Origin: Gryllus longicercus
Taxonomy: Eukaryota > Arthropoda > Insecta > Orthoptera > Gryllidae
Length of the DNA: 64,000 bases
Assembly (NCBI GenBank): GCA_038098605.1
Contig: JAZDUA010000008.1
Coordinates: 7,490,501 to 7,554,500 of the forward strand
Direction of reading: 5' to 3'
Shown here: positions 59,181 to 64,000 of the stretch, one piece after another
How the letters are laid out: every line of letters begins with the position of its first letter
Numbering within the stretch: position 1 is the stretch's first letter
The notes under the pieces: generated by a model
Databases searched by the model: none
What the model saw: only the letters and a program-made list of their open reading frames with translations
Told to the model about the DNA's origin: nothing
Made by a program: the position numbers and the translations under genes

Positions 59181-62179
59181 AACACACAAGCTGGTCCCTT
59201 GCAAACATTCCACTCTCAAACGTTTGTGACATCTCGTACCTCTGAAAATAAATTTCTGTAGAAAGCGTTATGCGAGATAATTGTTTCTTTAATTTTGGAA
59301 GGAAATCAAGCCACCTCTAGTCCACCCAAAGTTGCCTATATAGATAAGAAATACACTTTTTTAAATAACCTTTTTCAGAAGATAAAATTGAAACTTTGTT
59401 CTCTAAAGCCTTTACTTTTCAAGAGGTTATGATTCACATCACAATCTCTTACGTTATCTCGTGAAGTAACATCTCAACAAGTGTGGACCTCACTGGTTAC
59501 GAGGAACAGGAATTCCCTGGGCTCATCGAATCTTCCATCTGATGCGATGATGAGATACGGGCCCTGACCTCTCGACCTCCTTCACTCCTTTCTTAAAACT
59601 CCACAAACTTGCGCCTTTCTTTTTTCTGATTGCATAAAAATCCATTAGTCTGCGAAGTTGGGTAGCGTTGCGTCATATCTCAGGCACGCACTAGCCACAA
59701 TGTATAGTCACTTCGATGTCAAGCATTCTGTGGTCTGAAATACGGTTAAGTGGCTTTGCATGAAAATCTTATCGAGAATATCGTATTAATGTGTTGCGTA
59801 CTTACAAAGGACTTACGTAAAAATATTCTGTTAAAAAATTCACTAAGATGTTTACGCATTTCTGGAAAATTACCTCTAAAGTTATCAGTGAACTACAAAA
59901 GAAACCTAGCTACATAAAGATATTCTTTATACCCGCGGTTGCCATATGTTTACACTGTGAAAAAGATGATTTATGCTTCAGCAACATGATTTAAAGCATA
60001 GAAGAAGTCACATTAAGCAACATTATTATGATTAGTTTTGGATTTCTGTATCTATGTGGCAGATATCGCAAGAGAGATTTGAATATTTCTCTGCAGACAC
60101 TAACATGGCAATTAGATGATTTAAAAATAGGTTTCTGAGTTTGTTAGTACAATAATGTACGATTTTGGGAGGGGATTAATTAGGACAAAGATATTGTAGG
60201 GGAAGAACCGAATATCTAAAGGAAGTCAGAAAAAGTTACATGTAAATTCATTACTGAAGATGCCAAAGTGCAAAAATATCTTGCTAACATTTTACAAAAA
60301 TGCATAATTGGAAAGATTTAACATAAAAAGCAAAAAAGTAATCTAATCTTCGGAGGAGTATTTCAGCTTCAGAGCGTATCAAATTGCCTTTGTTTTACAA
60401 GAAACAACTCATGTTTTGAGAAACACCTAAAAAAGAAATTTAGCGAAATATTTAAAAAAAATCTTTTCTAGCACGGAATCTACGCAAGAAAATAAATATA
60501 CTATTTCGATTAGTCTGTTATATTTTGATTTATTGGTGGTTTCTCATTGGCGGCATTCCAAATATAATAATTATTTATTTAATTATTCTTATGATAATTT
60601 ATCATTGTATTTAGTGAACATGATAGTTTATCTGATGCAGTTTTGAGTGGCAGTCACTAGAGTGCATTATGACAATTGTTTTCTTTTAGATCAATTCAAT
60701 GTATTTTACTACGGGTTACAGTTTTATATAGGGGGTATGCTTACTAAACTAACCTTAAAAATTAAACTTACAATCTATACTGAGTTCTAGATTATATTTA
60801 CTACATAATTTTACTTTTATACATATTTACTTTGGTTAATGGTCTTTAAACTTTAATAAAAGAACAAAGTAAATAAAAAACTTCAACTTACAAATGTAAT
60901 AATGCTCATAAAGTGCTACAAATGTGTATATTAAAGGTGGGAGAGATATTTCAAGCAAATTACATTTGTGTAATTTCTGAAAAAAAAAAGAATATAGTAA
61001 AATATATTTTACGTCAACTTAAAATGCAATTAGCAGTACGAAAAGTTCAAAGACAAAATTTGGGGCTGGTTTTGAGAAATGGCGTTTTAGTGTTTCTGAT
61101 ATTGCGGAATATTGAGTTCATTTTCACAGATAATTAAAACTATCCAAGCTGTACGGACAATACAGCTACATCTGAAATGTGAAAATGAAAGCATACCCTG
61201 AGATATACTTGAAGGGTTCCACTCGAATTCCATATTCTTTAGAAGGAAAACTTTTTCTCTACAATATTGTGTTTAACTCTGAAATCAAACAAATATAATG
61301 CCTAATTTAAAAAAAATGGATACCACAGTTTGGTAAGTTTTATTCCAATTGTAAAAACCGGAAAGTATTGAAAAGTCTCTTTATTTTGACTTCTATTTAT
61401 TGTTTCTGTTTTCTTCTTACAATGAGTCCAAACACTTCATAATAATTACAATTCTTTGTTTTCCAAACAAAGTGGATTTCTTCACTCTAGGCAAGAAAAA
61501 CCTCTGACGAGAAACAGAAAAGAAAAGCAAAGAAAAGGAAACTGGAGCAAAGAGCTTAGATCGCGTCGCAAATCCGGAGGTAGGAGGGAGCCACGATGTA
61601 TTCATCTTCGGATCTGTGACAGAGTAAGTCATAAATATGGAGATAGCGCAGCCGTGTTTCATTCAAATGTGGACGGAGTTCGTTTCGACTAAGTTTCCGA
61701 TGGAATGGAGATTGCATACTTTTGAGAAGTCATAACAGCTTGGAGAAGAAAATGCATTGCTCTCCACAAATATTAAACTGATTAATTTTCCTTTTCAGAG
61801 GACCTTTTGAAGTTGACTTTTTTTATTAAATTCGCTATTGTGATTTACGGGCGCTATAAAATATGAGTAAAGAATTTTTTCATCTGAGCAGTACAATACA
61901 TTTGTGATTCTAAAAGAAATTGAGTTTTTACAACCATTCAACAGTTTCAACATCCCGAGACAAAGGTAAGTCTGAAATGCACGAGCCTAAAATCCAGTAA
62001 TTTGAAGATAATAATCAAGAATCAATTTTTCGAGATAATCGTAGAATTTTGGTGAAGAGAAAAAATTTAAAAAATCTAATTGCTTTGAGAAGGAATTATT
62101 TTGAAAAATCCAAATCAATTCATTTAATTTTCACTGACAAAGTTATTCGCTAGAAATTTGTATTAATGCGTACGTTTTT

Positions 62180-62285
62180 TGTTGTCATATACTTTTTTTG
62201 TTATATTTTTTCTTTGTTATATATTTTTTTGTTGTCATATAATTTTTTTGTTATATATTTTTTTGTTAACATATAATCGTTTTTA
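62180..62285. repeat. T-rich tandem repeat with gttgtcatat/gttatat units
   Basis: T-runs of 6-8 alternate with gttgtcatata and gttatat about six times. A low-complexity minisatellite. Confidence 0.8.
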
Positions 62286-63835
62286 TTGTTATGCATTCGG
62301 TTATTTTACTTAGCGTTAACAAAAATGCGATGAAACGAAAAAAATACTGATAATAATAGATGTTTAAGAGTAGGATTACAGGCAATTTTTCAGAAGAGAT
62401 TTTGCGTATTTTATTAATAAGTGGATGCAACATCATGAAATAGTCAATTTCAGGTTTCAATATTTAATAGTTTCACACATTTACATTCGTACCGAAATCG
62501 AATTCAGAATGTTTACAGCGACGTGTGAAAATTAAAAGATATTTATTTTCGAAGTTTATCTACAGTTTTGATCAATTCCTTCCGTTCGCAAGTCTTACGT
62601 TCGCGAATGGTGAAGATATTCGAAATTATTACATATGTACTATTTGAAATATTTATAATTCGTAGAATCGTATTCTCGTAAAATTCGTAAAATTGTATTT
62701 CTGGGCGTGATTTGATTCTAGTCTGGTACTGTGTGTTTTTAGTTTCTCATATTTCAAACTCAACGAAATTGTACTCATATAAAAGTAGATAAAGTACCCT
62801 TCAATATATATTATCATCTAAAAATTTTGTTATTCCTATAATATTTCAGGTTGCAAATTAGTTTTTGTGTAATGTTGCGAATCGTATTTTCTTACTCCAA
62901 AAAATATACAAAAAGAGTAGTATACATCTCAAATCTTTGTATGAAAAGTACTTCGTGAAGAATACTTGAATCTTCAAAGAAGTGAAAAACCTATATTACT
63001 ATTTTCGAATATACGTATAGATTGACGGAAAACTAAGAAGCCTGTGGCCTTGTGGAGGTGCAAATGGTTTCTAGATACCCAGGAAGGCTGGAAAATACAC
63101 ATAATTGATTACCTTAATCCGCAATTTCTAGTAGTTGATCTTATAACTGCATTCTCATTCTCTATGTCATAGATTGCGGTAGAGAAGACGTCATGCGATA
63201 AGGGAAAAAAGTGTGAAAATTAAGACGTCACGTTTAAGTAGAAGAGCCAATTTTTGCTGCTCCAGAACCCCATTCTTCGCATACTCAACAACTGCAGTTT
63301 TGTCGCTGCACGCCATTAGTTATTTCTTACTTTTGTATCATAATTACATATCATTTTCATTTGTATCACTTCAGTTCGATTGATGCTGAATGTTTTACGC
63401 ATTACTTCAATATTGCAATTTCGAGAGAAATATTTTCGGTAATCTAGAAAATTGGTGCTCTCTATTTGTGGGTTTCCTGGAGGGAAAATATGCCAGTACT
63501 CGTAACCAACATCAGTGGTTCTCTGTGTTATAGGTTGGGCTATGTTTTAAGGGTTTAAAACGGGTATTCTGCTTTTAAAAACTGGATTTTGTGAAAAATA
63601 ATATTTTCAAAGTTTGGAATACTTCAGAAAATATATTTGGACACAACGTTTTGGCCTTCACAACTTTGCCAAAATAGTAGATAGAAGTAGGATAGTGTCA
63701 TTAGGAGCAGGAACATGAGATACCTGATAGATATCAAGCCATGTGTCCCAGTCATTGGTTTGCGATCGAATTGTTAATTTCAATAGATTTGAAATGAGTT
63801 ATTAGAATTATCATCAGTTGCGTTGAGACGCATTA

Positions 63836-63878
63836 TTTATGGTATTTTAAAGAGTCACTCGTTTCAAAATACCATAAA
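63836..63878. repeat. 13-bp inverted repeat
   Basis: tttatggtatttt (63836-63848) and its exact complement (63866-63878) with a 17-nt loop. The stem could extend by three pairs with a bulge. Confidence 0.75.
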
Positions 63879-64000
63879 GACGTACAAGAAAATACAAAAC
63901 GAACCTTCATTATTTCGAAGACGTTTAAAAATATCCTGAAGCACCAACTTCCACGGAAGGGCTTGTGACGAAGAAATTAAATTTAATAAGAAGTAAATCA

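Larger units (their letters stand above)
55131..64000. other. intergenic region upstream of the receptor gene
   Basis: AT-rich with no supported exon. It holds the CpG-rich patch near 57.2 kb, microsatellites at 59.1 and 62.2 kb, small tandem duplications (56505-56545, 58160-58210) and a hairpin near 63.85 kb. It may contain receptor enhancers, but none can be read from sequence alone. Confidence 0.45.

Noticed and set aside
1..64000. CRISPR arrays, operons or prokaryotic systems
   Set aside because: There are no regularly spaced repeats with unique spacers. The gene structure is intron-containing, and tandem repeats here are micro- or minisatellites.

Overview
The window looks like nuclear DNA of an insect. 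It is AT-rich and mostly non-coding, split-gene in style, full of short inverted repeats, microsatellites and worn transposon copies. Its one clear gene is a Methuselah-like G-protein-coupled receptor, a family expanded mainly in arthropods. I cannot name the species. A polyneopteran-type genome is a guess, based on gene density and on Tc1 copies whose terminal repeats resemble a family I associate with such insects.

The gene lies on the minus strand between about 55.1 and 49.4 kb. I could join six exons with GT/AG introns and consistent phases into one open frame of 610 codons. It gives a signal peptide, a cysteine-rich ectodomain of about 225 residues, seven membrane segments and a cytoplasmic tail. 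Intron 1 carries a decayed tandem array that copies the intron 1/exon 2 boundary, a tRNA-derived SINE and a perfect hairpin.

The left third (1-22 kb) has no recognisable host gene. It holds a jockey-like LINE scrap (about 1.4-1.6 kb), two copies of a 120-bp repeat (0.5 and 8.0 kb), GC/CpG-rich islands (5.5-6.2, 6.6-6.85, 9.3-9.6 and 10.0-10.7 kb) and two long TA microsatellites bracketing the last island. From 22 to 32 kb there is another CpG-rich island, two decayed Tc1-like elements, diverged direct duplications and paired hairpins.

At 34.15-38.15 kb a 4-kb block is framed by long diverged inverted repeats. Its interior is strikingly CpG-depleted compared with the rest of the window. I regard this as the best candidate for an undescribed element. 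A hairpin with a stem of about 45 bp lies just outside it. From 42.8 to 43.9 kb there is an end-to-end Tc1-like element with both terminal repeats and TA target duplications. A dispersed repeat with a palindromic end occurs three times (1.9, 21.9 and 46.7 kb). The right end (55.2-64 kb) is intergenic apart from microsatellites and one small CpG-rich patch.
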